Shown here: positions 37,028 to 47,480 of the stretch, piece after piece
Numbering within the stretch: the first letter of the stretch is position 1
Layout of the letters: each line of letters starts with the position of its first letter
NCBI RefSeq assembly: GCF_030548205.1
Contig: NZ_JAUORV010000017.1
Span: 1 to 64,000 of the forward strand
Direction: 5' to 3'
DNA from: Aliiglaciecola sp. 3_MG-2023
GTDB lineage: Bacteria; Pseudomonadota; Gammaproteobacteria; Enterobacterales; Alteromonadaceae
DNA: 64,000 nt
The notes under the pieces: generated by a model
Told to the model about the DNA's origin: nothing
Databases searched by the model: none
Seen by the model: only the letters and a program-made list of their open reading frames with translations
Translations under genes and position numbers: made by a program

Positions 37028-37285
37028 TTATTGAGGCACGTTGAACATACGTTCACGTTGCCATTGCTTTTCAGAAAAGGTTTTTATAGAAATGGCATGC
37101 ATGGTGCCATCAGCAATCTGCTCTTTTAATGGGCCATAAATGAATTGCTGTTTTTTGACTCGACTCATGTTTTCGAATTTGTCGCTCACTGCGATGATTT
37201 GAAAATGCGAACCTTCACTTGTTACATGAACTTCGCTTAATTCTAACTGCTCTTTAAGCAGGGCTGCTATTTGTTGATTATCCAT
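37028..37285 (-). CDS. ibaG: BolA-family iron-metabolism protein IbaG
   Basis: An 85-residue single BolA domain with the typical HFQIIAVSDKF and R..KQQFIYGPL.EQIADGTMHAISIKTFSEKQW. The invariant histidine of the fold is in MHAISI. IbaG/YrbA cooperates with monothiol glutaredoxin in Fe-S or iron homeostasis. It sits between murA and mlaB as in E. coli, 28 bases after mlaB. Confidence 0.93.
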   Translation of the reverse strand: MDNQQIAALLKEQLELSEVHVTSEGSHFQIIAVSDKFENMSRVKKQQFIYGPLKEQIADGTMHAISIKTFSEKQWQRERMFNVPQ

Positions 37286-37313
37286 TTGCTCTCTTTCACT
37301 TTATAAATTTCGG

Positions 37314-37637
37314 CTATTGTATCGACAAAATACGATTAACGTTGCTTAAATTAGCTAGTTTTATTAATCCTTCGGGCAAGTTAAGCAATTCCAGCGCGAC
37401 ATTTGCGGATTGACAATTTTTAGACAATTCCATAACCCAAGCCAGCCCAGCCGTATCAACCTGATCCACCTCAGCAAAATCTACCTTTAATTTGCTCCCA
37501 TTGGCCTGACTAGATTGAATCTCGTTTTTTTGCTGCGGCCAGCACTTCATCACCGTTTCACGATTTAAATCACCTTTTAAATGAAATACGCCGTTATCGG
37601 ATGAAGTAACCTCAACAAGGTTAGATTGCTCAGTCAC
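37314..37637 (-). CDS. mlaB: STAS-domain protein MlaB
   Basis: Cytoplasmic subunit that stabilises and activates the MlaFEDB phospholipid-transport ABC complex. A 107-residue STAS domain with LKVDFAEVDQVDTAGLAWVMEL, whose Thr is the position conserved in anti-sigma-antagonist folds. The stop of mlaC is immediately next to its start (37638/37637), so the two are likely translationally linked. Confidence 0.9.
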   Translation of the reverse strand: MTEQSNLVEVTSSDNGVFHLKGDLNRETVMKCWPQQKNEIQSSQANGSKLKVDFAEVDQVDTAGLAWVMELSKNCQSANVALELLNLPEGLIKLANLSNVNRILSIQ

Positions 37638-38285
37638 TTAAGCCTCTTTCTTTTCAAGTGAAATTGGTTGTTCAATTTTTTCGCGCATTAGCTCAATAAC
37701 TTTATCGATCCCTTGTTGGCGTAGAATACTTTCGAATTCACTTTGCTTCGAAGACAACATGCTAATGCCTTCGGCAACCATATCGTAGGCCTTCCACTCA
37801 TTGGTTTTTCTGTCTTTTCTGACTTTAAACGCAATCTTAATATCAGGACGTTCGCCGTCTTTGACGATGGCTCGGACGGTAACGCTACGCTCATTCTCAA
37901 AATCAGACTCAGGTTCAAACACGACGGTTTGATCATCGTAATAACCCATAGCCACAGCATAGGTGGTTACCAAATATTCTCTGAAAACCGCGACAAATTC
38001 CTGTAGCTGTGATTTTTCAGCTTTAGTGACGTATTTTCCCAATACTTTAAACGCAGAAAATTTGTAATCCACATGGGGTAACAATTCTTCTTTCATAATG
38101 GCACGCAACACTTCTGGGTCTTCAGTGATTTTTTGTTTTTCACGTTTAATTCGGTCGAATGTCTGACTCGCAACATCTTTTACCATGCTGTAAGGGTTCG
38201 TTTCATCAATGGTTTGCCCATTGGCACTCAGTCCAACCACCAATAATGCGATTGACGCTAACTTTATCAAAAATCTGTTTCTCAT
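37638..38285 (-). CDS. mlaC: periplasmic phospholipid-binding protein MlaC
   Basis: Shuttles phospholipids between the outer-membrane MlaA complex and the inner-membrane MlaFEDB transporter. A signal peptide (MRNRFLIKLASIALLVVG...NGQ) precedes the MlaC domain with LPHVDYKFSAFKVLGKY, and a later EWKAYDMVAEGISML. I choose the ATG at 38285 (GGGA six bases upstream); the longer frame from 38318 overlaps mlaD and adds 11 residues before the signal. 215 residues, normal for the family. Confidence 0.93.
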   Translation of the reverse strand: MRNRFLIKLASIALLVVGLSANGQTIDETNPYSMVKDVASQTFDRIKREKQKITEDPEVLRAIMKEELLPHVDYKFSAFKVLGKYVTKAEKSQLQEFVAVFREYLVTTYAVAMGYYDDQTVVFEPESDFENERSVTVRAIVKDGERPDIKIAFKVRKDRKTNEWKAYDMVAEGISMLSSKQSEFESILRQQGIDKVIELMREKIEQPISLEKKEA

Positions 38286-38310
38286 AATTATTCCCAACGA
38301 GATTGGCAGT

Positions 38311-38778
38311 TTAGTCACTGCCTTTACTAAATAAAAATTGGCCTATTAAATCTTCCAATACCAAAGCTGACTTAGTATCAGCAATATAATCGCCGTCGGC
38401 TAAGTTCTCGATATCATCGATAGTGAAGCCTGGTTGAAATCCCACATACTGCTCCCCTAATAAACCTGACGTTAAAATAGAGGCAGAACTCGTTTCAGGA
38501 AACTGGTCATATGCAGTAGAGATATTTAAGGTAACTACGGGAGTAAAGTCTTTTGGGTCGAGCGCGATTTTTTCTACTCGACCTATCACTACTCCACCTA
38601 CTTTCACCGAAGAACGTTCTTTTAAACCACCAATATTGTCAAACTTCGCATACAGGGTATAGGTATCGCCCTGCCCTACAGTACCTTGACTGGCGACATT
38701 AAGTGCTAACATTAACGAGGCAGCAATTGCCAGGGCAACAAACAATCCAACTAATACTTCAACTTTCCTTGATGTCAT
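38311..38778 (-). CDS. mlaD: MCE-domain lipid transport protein MlaD
   Basis: Forms the hexameric ring of the MlaFEDB transporter. One N-terminal membrane helix (about 8-27) and an MCE domain (YTLYAKFDNIGGLKERSSVKVGGVVIGRVEKI), then GLLGEQYVGFQPG. The C-terminal helix contacts the tunnel (LEDLIGQFLFSKGSD). At 155 residues it is shorter than E. coli MlaD (183) but similar to many relatives. GAGGAAA lies just ahead of the ATG. Confidence 0.94.
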   Translation of the reverse strand: MTSRKVEVLVGLFVALAIAASLMLALNVASQGTVGQGDTYTLYAKFDNIGGLKERSSVKVGGVVIGRVEKIALDPKDFTPVVTLNISTAYDQFPETSSASILTSGLLGEQYVGFQPGFTIDDIENLADGDYIADTKSALVLEDLIGQFLFSKGSD

Positions 38779-38788
38779 GCTTATTTCC

Positions 38789-39565
38789 TCACTCTATTCC
38801 AAACATAATTGCGGTTAAAACAAAATCTAATCCAAGTACAGCTAATGACGAATACACCACTGTTTGTGTCGTTGCTGCACTAATACCTTCTGATGTAGGC
38901 ACTGAATCATACCCTTTAAAAATAGCTATCCAAGTAATCACGAATGCAAAGAAAACACTTTTAATGACACCATTCATCACATCTTCGTTCCATTCCACCG
39001 TAGATTGCATAATTGACCAATAACTTCCCACATCCACACCAAGCCATTCTACGCCAACTAGGTGTCCACCTAGGATACCTACGGCACTAAAAATCAGAGT
39101 TAACATAGGCATTGATATTAAACCAGCCCAAAGTCGTGGTGCGACGACTCTGCGCAAGGGATCAACGGCCATCATTTCTAGACTACTCAGCTGCTCAGTG
39201 GCTTTCATTAAACCAATTTCAGCTGTCAAAGCTGAGCCCGCTCGCCCGGCAAAAAGAAGAGCAGTTACAACTGGCCCAAGTTCTCGCAAAATAGACAAGG
39301 CAACCATTGGCCCTAAACTACCTTCTGCCCCATAATCCACCAAGATAGTATAACCTTGTAAAGCCATTACCATGCCGATGAATAAACCAGAAACAATGAT
39401 GATGGAAAGTGATTGCACACCTACCACATAAATTTGTTTAATGGTTAACGAGATATTTTTAATTTGCGGGGCTGCTAATAGTGCGCCTAACAACATCCCC
39501 GTCGCGCGCCCAATGGCCGCAAAACGCTCCAATGTTGATTGTCCAAGTTTCGCTAACCAATCCAC
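38789..39565 (-). CDS. mlaE: ABC transporter permease MlaE
   Basis: Inner-membrane permease of the Mla system. 258 residues with about five hydrophobic segments. Typical family stretches are [27 protein letters not shown] and [15 protein letters not shown], plus the coupling segment [17 protein letters not shown] ([16 protein letters not shown]). It starts one base inside the mlaF stop, and mlaD follows after 10 bases. Confidence 0.95.
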   Translation of the reverse strand: MDWLAKLGQSTLERFAAIGRATGMLLGALLAAPQIKNISLTIKQIYVVGVQSLSIIIVSGLFIGMVMALQGYTILVDYGAEGSLGPMVALSILRELGPVVTALLFAGRAGSALTAEIGLMKATEQLSSLEMMAVDPLRRVVAPRLWAGLISMPMLTLIFSAVGILGGHLVGVEWLGVDVGSYWSIMQSTVEWNEDVMNGVIKSVFFAFVITWIAIFKGYDSVPTSEGISAATTQTVVYSSLAVLGLDFVLTAIMFGIE

Positions 39566-40362
39566 TAACTCACCCCTAAAAATTCTTGCTCCAGCGACTT
39601 CGCAGGATAATGGAATGGCACAGGCCCATCTGCTTCACCACGTAAAAATTGTTGAACTAACGCTGAATCACTTTGTTTAATTTGTTCTGGCGTTCCTGAA
39701 CCAATAATTTTCTTTTCGGCCAAAATGTAAACGTGATCAGCAATACTCATTACCTCATTTACATCATGGGTAACGACCACACTGGTTAAATTCAACGCGT
39801 TATTTAATTCTTTTATCAGTTTAACCAAAACCCCCATGGAAATAGGATCTTGCCCAGCAAAGGGTTCATCGTACAATATCAACTCAGGGTCTAAAGCGAT
39901 TGCTCGAGCGAGGGCTGCACGACGAGCCATTCCACCTGATAATTCGCTTGGCATTAAATTAACCGCACCGCGCAATCCCACAGCTTGAAGTTTCAACAAC
40001 ACAATGGTTTTAATCAGGTCTTCAGACAAATTACTGTGTTCTCGCAAAGGATAAGCAATATTATCGAATACACTGATATCGGTGAACAATGCCCCGCTTT
40101 GAAACAACATACTCATTTGACGACGCACATGAAACAATCGTTTGCGGGACATACCTGGAATGGATTCCCCTCGAAATTGAATATCACCGCTATCGGGACG
40201 CAACTGTCCACCTATTAATTTTAGTAGTGTTGTTTTGCCAATACCACTAGGACCCATTATCGCAGTGGTTTTACCTTCTGGTATGTGCAACGAGATATTG
40301 TCGTATATTACACGGCTACCGCGTTTAAAGGTTAAACTATCTATTTCTATTAAATTTTTCAC
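39565..40362 (-). CDS. mlaF: ABC transporter ATP-binding protein MlaF
   Basis: ATPase of the MlaFEDB complex that maintains outer-membrane lipid asymmetry. Walker A GPSGIGKT (37-44), signature [14 protein letters not shown], Walker [14 protein letters not shown], and H-loop VVTHDV. The C-terminal extension (about 245-265), which in E. coli reaches the neighbouring MlaF subunit, is present. It is the first gene of mlaFEDCB-ibaG-murA, transcribed away from yrbG. Confidence 0.95.
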   Translation of the reverse strand: MKNLIEIDSLTFKRGSRVIYDNISLHIPEGKTTAIMGPSGIGKTTLLKLIGGQLRPDSGDIQFRGESIPGMSRKRLFHVRRQMSMLFQSGALFTDISVFDNIAYPLREHSNLSEDLIKTIVLLKLQAVGLRGAVNLMPSELSGGMARRAALARAIALDPELILYDEPFAGQDPISMGVLVKLIKELNNALNLTSVVVTHDVNEVMSIADHVYILAEKKIIGSGTPEQIKQSDSALVQQFLRGEADGPVPFHYPAKSLEQEFLGVS

Positions 40363-40822
40363 CGAAACTCCGAATGGCCTGGATGAGTAGACAAGACAAA
40401 CACCTAAAATGTTTCAACCGATGCGACGATTTGAGGCCATTTTAACGTTTTTCAAGGTGAATAAATAATTAATCAACCTAAAACCTCATATACTTTTTGT
40501 TATTGAATAGATAATAACAGTATAGATTAAGAAGGATGTTGACTAACTACTTCGATTTGTAACAAAGCGTAACACCAAGCAAATTGTAATCATGGTGCTG
40601 TATTATAATAGGTACGACATATTTAACCTTGATTTTACAAGATCGGCCTCAACATTTAGTGATATAAAGGTCTTGTTAATCTGGAAGAATACAAAGTAAT
40701 GGCACGTTAAGATAAGCATAGTAGGTTATTATCTGGCGGCGTTAATTATTATTGTAAAGACATTAGGAATTACATATGTATTTTGCGATAATCATATCAT
40801 TGTTTTTTAAAGAAATAGTCAA
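40363..40822. other. divergent promoter region between mlaF and yrbG
   Basis: About 460 bases without a credible gene. It must hold the promoters for the minus-strand mla operon and the plus-strand yrbG-kds-lpt operon. The stretch is AT-rich, with runs such as TGTTATTGAATAGATAATAACA near 40498-40519. I could not assign -35/-10 pairs confidently. Confidence 0.5.
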
Positions 40823-41779
40823 GTGATATTAGAATTCCTTATTTTTATAGCAGGTCTGGCAGCATTAAGTTGGAGCGCTGACAAATTTGTTTATGGTGCT
40901 TCAGCGCTCGCCACCAACATCGGTGTTTCCCCCATGATAATTGGACTAACAATTGTAGCAATGGGGTCTTCAGCACCGGAAATCGTTGTTTCCGCAACCG
41001 CATCTTTGAGTAACAACCCAGATACCGCAGTTGGAAATGCAATCGGTTCTAATATTACCAACATCGCCTTAGTATTAGGTATTACTGCCATTCTCAAACC
41101 TTTAATGGTATCCAGTAGCACCATTAGACGTGAACTTCCTGTTTTGCTCGCGGTTACCTTGCTGGCGGTATACTTTCTAGCAGATGGTCACTTGAGTGTT
41201 ATTGAAGGTGTAATATTAATCGTTTTGTTCTTTTTAACCATAGGAGGCTTAACTTGGATTTCCTTAAGTGCTGAGAAAAACGATCCTCTACATACAGAAA
41301 CCGCAGATGAAGTTCCCCGCGGAGTGCCCGCCTCAAAAGCCATATTCTGGGTAATTTTAGGCCTTATTTTCTTACCCTTGAGTGCGCATTTTATGGTTGA
41401 CTCAGCAGTTCATATTGCACGATATATGGGGATGAGTGAATTGGTTATTGGATTAACAATCATAGCCCTAGGTACTAGCCTCCCAGAGCTAGCAGCTTGC
41501 ATCGCAGGAGTGCTTAAAGGAGAAGACGATCTTGTGTTGGGCAACATTATTGGCTCAAATATTTTCAACATCTTAGCTGTGTTGGCGATGCCTGGTCTTT
41601 TGGCACCGGGTATTATCGACGCAAATGTCGCTCAACGAGACATGTACGCCATGTTAATCGTGACCGTATTACTGATTATTTTTAGTTTTAATATACGCGG
41701 TAAAAGGCAAATCAACCGATGGGAAGGTATAGCCTTAGTTGGTTGTTATCTAGCTTATTGCGCCTTCTTGTTTTTTTAA
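40823..41779 (+). CDS. yrbG: calcium/sodium antiporter family protein YrbG
   Basis: CaCA-superfamily exchanger with ten membrane helices in two inverted halves. Both alpha repeats are clear: GLTIVAMGSSAPEIVVSATAS...GNAIGSNITNIALVLG (about 41-90) and GLTIIALGTSLPELAACIAGV...GNIIGSNIFNILAVL (about 213-258). 318 residues, starting at a GTG. As in E. coli it heads the kdsD-kdsC-lpt cluster. The ion transported is not proven. Confidence 0.93.
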   Translation: MILEFLIFIAGLAALSWSADKFVYGASALATNIGVSPMIIGLTIVAMGSSAPEIVVSATASLSNNPDTAVGNAIGSNITNIALVLGITAILKPLMVSSSTIRRELPVLLAVTLLAVYFLADGHLSVIEGVILIVLFFLTIGGLTWISLSAEKNDPLHTETADEVPRGVPASKAIFWVILGLIFLPLSAHFMVDSAVHIARYMGMSELVIGLTIIALGTSLPELAACIAGVLKGEDDLVLGNIIGSNIFNILAVLAMPGLLAPGIIDANVAQRDMYAMLIVTVLLIIFSFNIRGKRQINRWEGIALVGCYLAYCAFLFF

Positions 41780-41795
41780 ATAAAGGGAACTGGTT

Positions 41796-42764
41796 GTGTC
41801 TTCAGATTATATTGCATCAGCACGTAAAGTTTTAGAAATCGAGTCTCAGGCTGTTTTGCAGTTACAACAATATATTGATGAAAGTTTTGCAAGAAGCTGC
41901 CAAATTATTCGAAAGTGCAAGGGAAAAGTAGTTGTCTCCGGCATGGGAAAATCAGGCCATATTGGCCATAAGATTGCGGCTACGTTGGCCAGTACTGGCA
42001 CACCTGCGTTTTTTATGCATCCAGGAGAAGCTAATCATGGAGATTTAGGCATGATTAGTCCCCAAGATGTTTTGATAGCCATTTCTAATTCCGGTGAAAC
42101 CGCAGAGTTACTCAATTTAATTCCCGTGGTCAAACGATTGGAAGTCCCTATTATTTCAATGACCAATAGTAAACAAAGTTCTTTAGGGAAATACTCAGAC
42201 GAAGTTCTTTGTATTAAGGTTGAACAAGAAGCGTGCTCCTTGGGGTTAGCTCCCACCGCCAGTACTACCGCTACTTTAGCCATGGGAGATGCCTTAGCCG
42301 TGGCCCTGCTCAATGCCAGCGGTTTTACTTCTGCTGATTTCGCTTTATCTCACCCTGGCGGAAGTTTAGGTCGTAGATTGTTACTAACCATTGCAGATAT
42401 CATGCATACTGGAGATGAGTTACCCTTAGTGGAGTTTAATCAAACGGTGCGTAATGCATTGTTCGAAATATCGAAAAAAGGCTTAGGAATGACTGGCATT
42501 ACTGACAAAGAAGGTAAGTTAGTTGGAATTTTTACCGATGGCGATTTACGCCGAATTCTTGATGATAGGGTTGATATCCACGAAACCCTAGTTTCTGATG
42601 TTATGACAACAAATAGTAAAACAAGCCGACCGGAAATGTTAGCGGTTGAAGGGTTAAATTTAATGGAGAAATACAGTATCAATTCAATGTTTGCAGTAGA
42701 TCGTGAAAATAAGCCTGTGGGTGCATTAAATATGCACATGTTGCTTAAAGCTGGAGTGGTATAG
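41796..42764 (+). CDS. kdsD: D-arabinose 5-phosphate isomerase
   Basis: Interconverts ribulose 5-phosphate and arabinose 5-phosphate for Kdo synthesis. A SIS domain (about 30-170, GMGKSGHIGHKIAATLASTGTPAFFMHPGEANHGDLGMI) is followed by two CBS domains (about 205-322). The start is a GTG, eight bases after AGGGA. The stop overlaps the kdsC GTG by one base. Confidence 0.96.
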   Translation: MSSDYIASARKVLEIESQAVLQLQQYIDESFARSCQIIRKCKGKVVVSGMGKSGHIGHKIAATLASTGTPAFFMHPGEANHGDLGMISPQDVLIAISNSGETAELLNLIPVVKRLEVPIISMTNSKQSSLGKYSDEVLCIKVEQEACSLGLAPTASTTATLAMGDALAVALLNASGFTSADFALSHPGGSLGRRLLLTIADIMHTGDELPLVEFNQTVRNALFEISKKGLGMTGITDKEGKLVGIFTDGDLRRILDDRVDIHETLVSDVMTTNSKTSRPEMLAVEGLNLMEKYSINSMFAVDRENKPVGALNMHMLLKAGVV

Positions 42765-43318
42765 TGGCGATTATTGAAACGCTTTATGGGCCAGTTAACA
42801 ACCATTTCATTAACAAGCTCAGCAAAGTAAAATTACTCGTATGTGACGTCGATGGCATATTCTCAGACGGCAGCATTTTTATGGGTAATAATGGTGAGGA
42901 ATTGAAAGCATTTCATACTCTCGACGGTTATGGTGTGAAATCCATGTTAGAAATTGGCATTGATGTAGCTATCGTGACTGGTCGCCAATCTGCCATTGTT
43001 GAAAATAGAATGTCTGCACTGGGCGTGTCATTGATAATCCAAGGTGTCGAGGACAAAAAAAATGCGGTGCAAAAGCTTAAAAATGGGTTAAATTTAAAGA
43101 AAGAAAATATCGCTTCGATGGGAGATGATATGCCCGATGTCGGCATGTTTGAACAAAGTAATGTATCAATTAGTGTTCCAAATGGTCACCCCTACGTAAA
43201 ATCAGTGGCTGAGTATGTCACGCAAACACAAGGTGGAGCGGGTGCAGTGAGAGAGATATGTGACCTTATTTTGTTCGCTAATAATAAATTAAATCGTATA
43301 TACGGTAGTAGTGTATGA
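42764..43318 (+). CDS. kdsC: 3-deoxy-D-manno-octulosonate 8-phosphate phosphatase
   Basis: HAD-family phosphatase that yields Kdo in the cytoplasm. Motif I is VCDVDGIFSDGS, motif II AIVTGRQSAIV, and motif IV MGDDMPDVGM. 184 residues. It starts at GTG overlapping the kdsD stop, and its stop overlaps the lptC ATG by four bases, so translation of the three genes is probably coupled. Confidence 0.96.
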   Translation: MAIIETLYGPVNNHFINKLSKVKLLVCDVDGIFSDGSIFMGNNGEELKAFHTLDGYGVKSMLEIGIDVAIVTGRQSAIVENRMSALGVSLIIQGVEDKKNAVQKLKNGLNLKKENIASMGDDMPDVGMFEQSNVSISVPNGHPYVKSVAEYVTQTQGGAGAVREICDLILFANNKLNRIYGSSV

Positions 43319-43875
43319 ATCGAATCACCCTAAGCATTGGCATTTTGTTTGTGCTAATCTTAATGGTATATGTACCAGGGTGGATGGGTTCAGATACAGA
43401 ACAAACTAACTCTAATAGCGAAGATTCTTGGCAGCCAAATTACCAAGCGAGGAATATGCGCAGTACTCTTTACAATGAAAATGGCGAAGTGAACCATGAA
43501 GTTTTCGCCCTTAAAATGGAACATTATCAAATTCTAGGTTTCACCTTATTCAGCCATCCTAAATACACCATCTATGTTTCTGATGAACAAAATCCTTGGC
43601 ATGTAGAAGCAGATGAAGGCACACTTTATGAGGACAATCGCATTCAATTAGAAACTGACGTAGAAATTAGAAGCCTTGATGATTCTGGATTTGTGCAAAC
43701 AATTAGAACACAATTTTTAGAAATTAATTTGGTAGACAAAACAATGATGTCAGATGAGCCAGTTGAGATAAACGGAAAAGATTTTGTTGTTAAAAGTAAT
43801 GGCTTTGTTGCAAATTTAACTACGCAGGAATATGAACTTAAAAATCATGTGCAAACTCAATATGCGCCTCGTTAG
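43315..43875 (+). CDS. lptC: LPS export protein LptC
   Basis: Bitopic inner-membrane protein that takes lipopolysaccharide from LptB2FG and passes it to LptA. One N-terminal helix (ITLSIGILFVLILMVYV) and a periplasmic beta-jellyroll (about 45-185) with FTLFSHPKYTIY and [11 protein letters not shown] at the end. 186 residues. It overlaps kdsC by four bases and lptA by about 14-44 depending on the lptA start. Confidence 0.93.
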   Translation: MNRITLSIGILFVLILMVYVPGWMGSDTEQTNSNSEDSWQPNYQARNMRSTLYNENGEVNHEVFALKMEHYQILGFTLFSHPKYTIYVSDEQNPWHVEADEGTLYEDNRIQLETDVEIRSLDDSGFVQTIRTQFLEINLVDKTMMSDEPVEINGKDFVVKSNGFVANLTTQEYELKNHVQTQYAPR

Positions 43876-44434
43876 CGCCTTAATAACCAGCTTACTGTTT
43901 AGCACTGCTATATTGGCAGGTGAAAACGACTTTAATTTACCGATTAAAGTTGACTCTAAGTCAAACTTTTTTGATGGTAAAACCAAAACCTCTATTTTTA
44001 GAAAAGACGTTAGGATTACCCAAGGCTCCCTTGAAATTCTCGCGGATGAAGTTGAAGTTATCGCTGGCTTAGGTGAAGGTAAAGAAATATTTATTGCTCG
44101 GGGGGAACCCGCAAAATACAGCCAAACACTAGATGATGGCAGTAAAATTAGTGCTGCTGCCAATGAAATAAAATACCAAGTGTCTAATCGAACATTAACC
44201 TTAGTTGGATCAGCTGAATTGAATCAGGATAGCAGCCTTGTTAAAGGTGAATCCATTCAATTCAATATGGAGTTAGAACAATTAATAGCTGAAAGTGACA
44301 GCAATGCAGAAGGTGGTGTTACCGCTATTTTTCAACCTGAAAGTATTCGTAAACGTCAGGACGAAAGTGCAAACGAAGAATCCAAAAATTCAGAACAGCA
44401 AGACATTAACAAGTTGCAGGATAAACAACCTTAA
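43832..44434 (+). CDS. lptA: periplasmic LPS bridge protein LptA
   Basis: Forms the periplasmic bridge carrying LPS to LptD. Signal peptide core [17 protein letters not shown], then an OstA/LptA domain (about 45-165) with [21 protein letters not shown] and [12 protein letters not shown]. Starts at 43832, 43847 and 43862 all give a workable signal peptide; none has a well-spaced ribosome site, and the gene lies inside the end of lptC, so coupled translation is likely. An acidic, glutamine-rich tail (about 168-200) is low complexity. Confidence 0.92.
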   Translation: MNLKIMCKLNMRLVSALITSLLFSTAILAGENDFNLPIKVDSKSNFFDGKTKTSIFRKDVRITQGSLEILADEVEVIAGLGEGKEIFIARGEPAKYSQTLDDGSKISAAANEIKYQVSNRTLTLVGSAELNQDSSLVKGESIQFNMELEQLIAESDSNAEGGVTAIFQPESIRKRQDESANEESKNSEQQDINKLQDKQP

Positions 44435-45159
44435 TGGCAACATTAAAAGCAACCAATTTAGCTAAATCATATAAATCTCGACAGGTAGTTCGTGATGTTA
44501 GTTTGGAAGTGTCTACTGGACAAATTGTTGGTTTGTTGGGTCCTAATGGTGCAGGTAAAACAACCACGTTTTATATGATTGTTGGGCTAGTACCTTTAGA
44601 CAAAGGCGATATTTTTATTGACCAAACAGCGTTGACATTGCAGCCCATGCACATTCGGGCTAGAAAAGGAATTGGGTATCTTCCCCAAGAATCATCTATA
44701 TTTCGTAAACTGACCGTTTACCAAAATATTATGGCAATTTTGCAAACCCGAAAGGAATTGAGCTCTGACCAGCGCGAAGAGCAAGCTGATGCATTACTCG
44801 ATGAGTTTAATATAAATCACATTCGCAATAGCCTTGGCATGAGTTTATCTGGGGGCGAACGTCGAAGAGTAGAAATAGCACGGGCGTTAGCTGCCGCACC
44901 AGAATTTATCCTATTGGATGAGCCTTTCGCTGGAGTAGACCCTATTTCGGTGAATGACATAAAAAAAATAATTCAACACTTGCGTGACAGAGGTATTGGA
45001 GTATTAATAACGGATCACAATGTACGTGAAACCCTAGACGTGTGTGAAAAAGCGTATATTGTGAGTCATGGTGAATTAATAGCTTCTGGTACTGCAGAAG
45101 AAGTTTTAAATAATCAACAAGTCAGAGATGTATACCTTGGCGAGCAATTCAAGCTATAG
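44434..45159 (+). CDS. lptB: LPS export ABC transporter ATPase LptB
   Basis: ATPase of LptB2FG. Walker A GPNGAGKT (36-43), Q-loop [12 protein letters not shown], signature [15 protein letters not shown], Walker [14 protein letters not shown], and H-loop ITDHNV. The C-terminal [12 protein letters not shown] is typical of LptB. 241 residues. The ATG overlaps the lptA stop by one base; rpoN follows after 61 bases, as in E. coli. Confidence 0.97.
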   Translation: MATLKATNLAKSYKSRQVVRDVSLEVSTGQIVGLLGPNGAGKTTTFYMIVGLVPLDKGDIFIDQTALTLQPMHIRARKGIGYLPQESSIFRKLTVYQNIMAILQTRKELSSDQREEQADALLDEFNINHIRNSLGMSLSGGERRRVEIARALAAAPEFILLDEPFAGVDPISVNDIKKIIQHLRDRGIGVLITDHNVRETLDVCEKAYIVSHGELIASGTAEEVLNNQQVRDVYLGEQFKL

Positions 45160-45220
45160 TACAGGTATGTTGTTTTTAACCAAAGCTTTGTGGCTAAACA
45201 AGTAAGAATAAAAAAACTAA

Positions 45221-46699
45221 ATGAAACCCTCGTTACAATTAAAATTTAGTCAGCAACTAACAATGACGCCTCAATTGCAGCAGGCGATACGTCTATTGCA
45301 GTTGTCAACGCTGGATTTACAACAAGAAATACAGGAAGCGTTAGAATCCAACCCCCTTTTGGAAGTAGAGGATGGTTCTGATGTCCCCACTGGGGATTCC
45401 GCTCTAGCAGATAGTAATGATAAATTCACTGAAGAAACCGTTTCCGCAAGTTCAGATTCCATTGACACTAACGAAGCGTTAGAAAAAGCGGATATACCAG
45501 ACGAATTACCCATAGATAGTACCTGGGATGAATATATCAGTGCATCTTCAGCACCCGCATCTATTAGTGGTGGTAGCGGCGGGGATGATGATCAAGTTTT
45601 CCAAGGCGAAACCAGTGAAAACATACAAGATCATTTGTTATGGCAGATGCGGCTGACCCCTTTTTCAGAAGTTGATAACGCCATCGCCATTGCAATCATC
45701 GACTCAATCGATGAATCTGGATATCTCACCATTAGCACTGAAGATGTGCTTGCAAGTCTCGACCACGAAGATGTAGAGCTAGATGAAGTTGAATGTGTTT
45801 TAAAACGCATTCAAATGTTCGATCCTATTGGTTCCGGTTCAAGAACTCCCCAAGAGTGTCTAATGGTGCAAATGAATCAATTTGCGCCTGATACGCCATG
45901 GTTGAATGAAGCTAAATTATTGATCAGTGAATATGCAGACCTGTTGGGTAGCAAAGACTACCGAACACTAATGCGTAAAACGCGCTTAAAAGAAGATGAA
46001 TTACGTGAGGCCATGCGCTTATTGCAAACCTTGAACCCTCGCCCAGGCAGCGCGTTAATAATAAGTGATTCAGAGTACGTCATTCCTGATGTTTCTGTAA
46101 TGAAGAAAAATGGACGTTGGCAAGTAGAGTTAAATCCCGATAGCTTGCCTAAACTGAATGTGAATCAGCAGTATGCAGCTATGAGCCGCAACGCTAAAAA
46201 CACCAGTGACAGCCAGTTTATTCGTTCACATATGCAAGAAGCCAAATGGTTTATCAAAAGCCTTGAAAGTAGAAATGATACGCTACTAAAAGTAGCCAAC
46301 TGTATTGTTCAACAGCAAGTCGGATTTTTCGAGCATGGACCGGAAATGATGAAACCAATGGTGTTAAATGATGTCGCAGAAATGGTGGATATGCATGAAT
46401 CAACCATTTCACGTGTTACTACACAAAAATATATGCATACACCAAGAGGGATATACGAGCTGAAGTACTTTTTCTCCAGCCATGTGGCAACAGATTCTGG
46501 CGGAGAGTGTTCTTCCACGGCGATTCGCGCGCTCATTAAAAAGCTTATTGCTGCCGAGCTTCCAACGAAGCCGCTTAGTGATAGTAAGATTGCTGATCTA
46601 CTGGCCGACCAAGGCATAAAGGTTGCCCGTAGAACCATAGCAAAATACCGGGAGTCTTTATCGATCCCACCGTCTAACCAACGCAAGAGCCTGCTGTAG
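45221..46699 (+). CDS. rpoN: RNA polymerase sigma-54 factor
   Basis: Directs transcription of nitrogen, motility and other genes with enhancer-binding activators. The N-terminal glutamine-rich region I ([18 protein letters not shown]) is followed by an acidic linker (about 60-120) and the core-binding domain. The C-terminal helix-turn-helix and the RpoN box [10 protein letters not shown] (about 469-478) are intact. 492 residues, typical. It is followed by hpf, ptsN, rapZ and npr, the conserved sigma-54 neighbourhood. Confidence 0.97.
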   Translation: MKPSLQLKFSQQLTMTPQLQQAIRLLQLSTLDLQQEIQEALESNPLLEVEDGSDVPTGDSALADSNDKFTEETVSASSDSIDTNEALEKADIPDELPIDSTWDEYISASSAPASISGGSGGDDDQVFQGETSENIQDHLLWQMRLTPFSEVDNAIAIAIIDSIDESGYLTISTEDVLASLDHEDVELDEVECVLKRIQMFDPIGSGSRTPQECLMVQMNQFAPDTPWLNEAKLLISEYADLLGSKDYRTLMRKTRLKEDELREAMRLLQTLNPRPGSALIISDSEYVIPDVSVMKKNGRWQVELNPDSLPKLNVNQQYAAMSRNAKNTSDSQFIRSHMQEAKWFIKSLESRNDTLLKVANCIVQQQVGFFEHGPEMMKPMVLNDVAEMVDMHESTISRVTTQKYMHTPRGIYELKYFFSSHVATDSGGECSSTAIRALIKKLIAAELPTKPLSDSKIADLLADQGIKVARRTIAKYRESLSIPPSNQRKSLL

Positions 46700-46727
46700 G
46701 CTCGACAACAGAAGGAATACGCTAATT

Positions 46728-47015
46728 ATGCAAATTAACCTTACTGGCCATCATGTAGAAATTACAGATTCATTGCGAGATTACGTAGACAACAAATTTA
46801 CAAAGTTAGAAAGGCATTTTGATCACATCAACAATGTCCATGTCATTCTCAATGTCGAAAAGCTTAATCAAAAGGCTGAAGCGACAGTTCATCTTAGCGG
46901 AGGGGAAGTGTTTGCAACCTCAGAACATAACGATATGTACGCAGCCATTGACGGATTAATCGATAAGCTTGATCGACAGGTGATCAAGCACAAGGAAAAA
47001 ATCAAACGTCATTAA
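46728..47015 (+). CDS. hpf: ribosome hibernation promoting factor (short form)
   Basis: Binds 30S subunits and promotes 100S dimer formation in stationary phase. 95 residues with the family opening MQINLTGHHVEITDSLRDYV and DMYAAIDGLIDKLDRQVIKHKEK. There is no long-form C-terminal domain. It sits between rpoN and ptsN as in E. coli. Confidence 0.95.
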   Translation: MQINLTGHHVEITDSLRDYVDNKFTKLERHFDHINNVHVILNVEKLNQKAEATVHLSGGEVFATSEHNDMYAAIDGLIDKLDRQVIKHKEKIKRH

Positions 47016-47033
47016 CCTATATTAGATTATTTA

Positions 47034-47480
47034 ATGGAAATTAAAGACATCCTTTCCTCTGACTGCACAAGTTGTGCAGTTCAGGGGACAAGTAAAAAAC
47101 GAATTCTTGAAACTATCAGCCTGATAGCGGCAGAAAAGATTGACGGTATCGATCAGACTACCATTTTAAATAGTTTGGTAAATCGCGAAAAAATGGGTAG
47201 TACAGGAATCGGTAATGGTATTGCTTTACCCCATGGCAGATTAGCCGGCTTAAAAGACGTCGTTGCCATATTAATCACCAGTGATCCTTCCATCAACTTT
47301 GACGCCATAGATAACTGCCCTGTCGATATATTTTTTGCTATTTTAGTACCTGAAGATAAAGCTGCAGGCCATCTGCAAACCTTAGCAACCATAGCAACAA
47401 AGTTAAGTGACAAAGAGATTCTTAAACGTATCCGCAGCGCACAAGACAATAGCCAGTTATATGAGGCAATCGTTGCATGA
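47034..47480 (+). CDS. ptsN: nitrogen-regulatory phosphotransferase enzyme IIA-Ntr
   Basis: Regulatory EIIA protein that receives phosphate from Npr and controls potassium and other systems. 148 residues, with the phosphorylation site in [11 protein letters not shown] (His67) and a [20 protein letters not shown] segment. Its stop overlaps the rapZ start (ATGA at 47477-47480). Confidence 0.96.
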   Translation: MEIKDILSSDCTSCAVQGTSKKRILETISLIAAEKIDGIDQTTILNSLVNREKMGSTGIGNGIALPHGRLAGLKDVVAILITSDPSINFDAIDNCPVDIFFAILVPEDKAAGHLQTLATIATKLSDKEILKRIRSAQDNSQLYEAIVA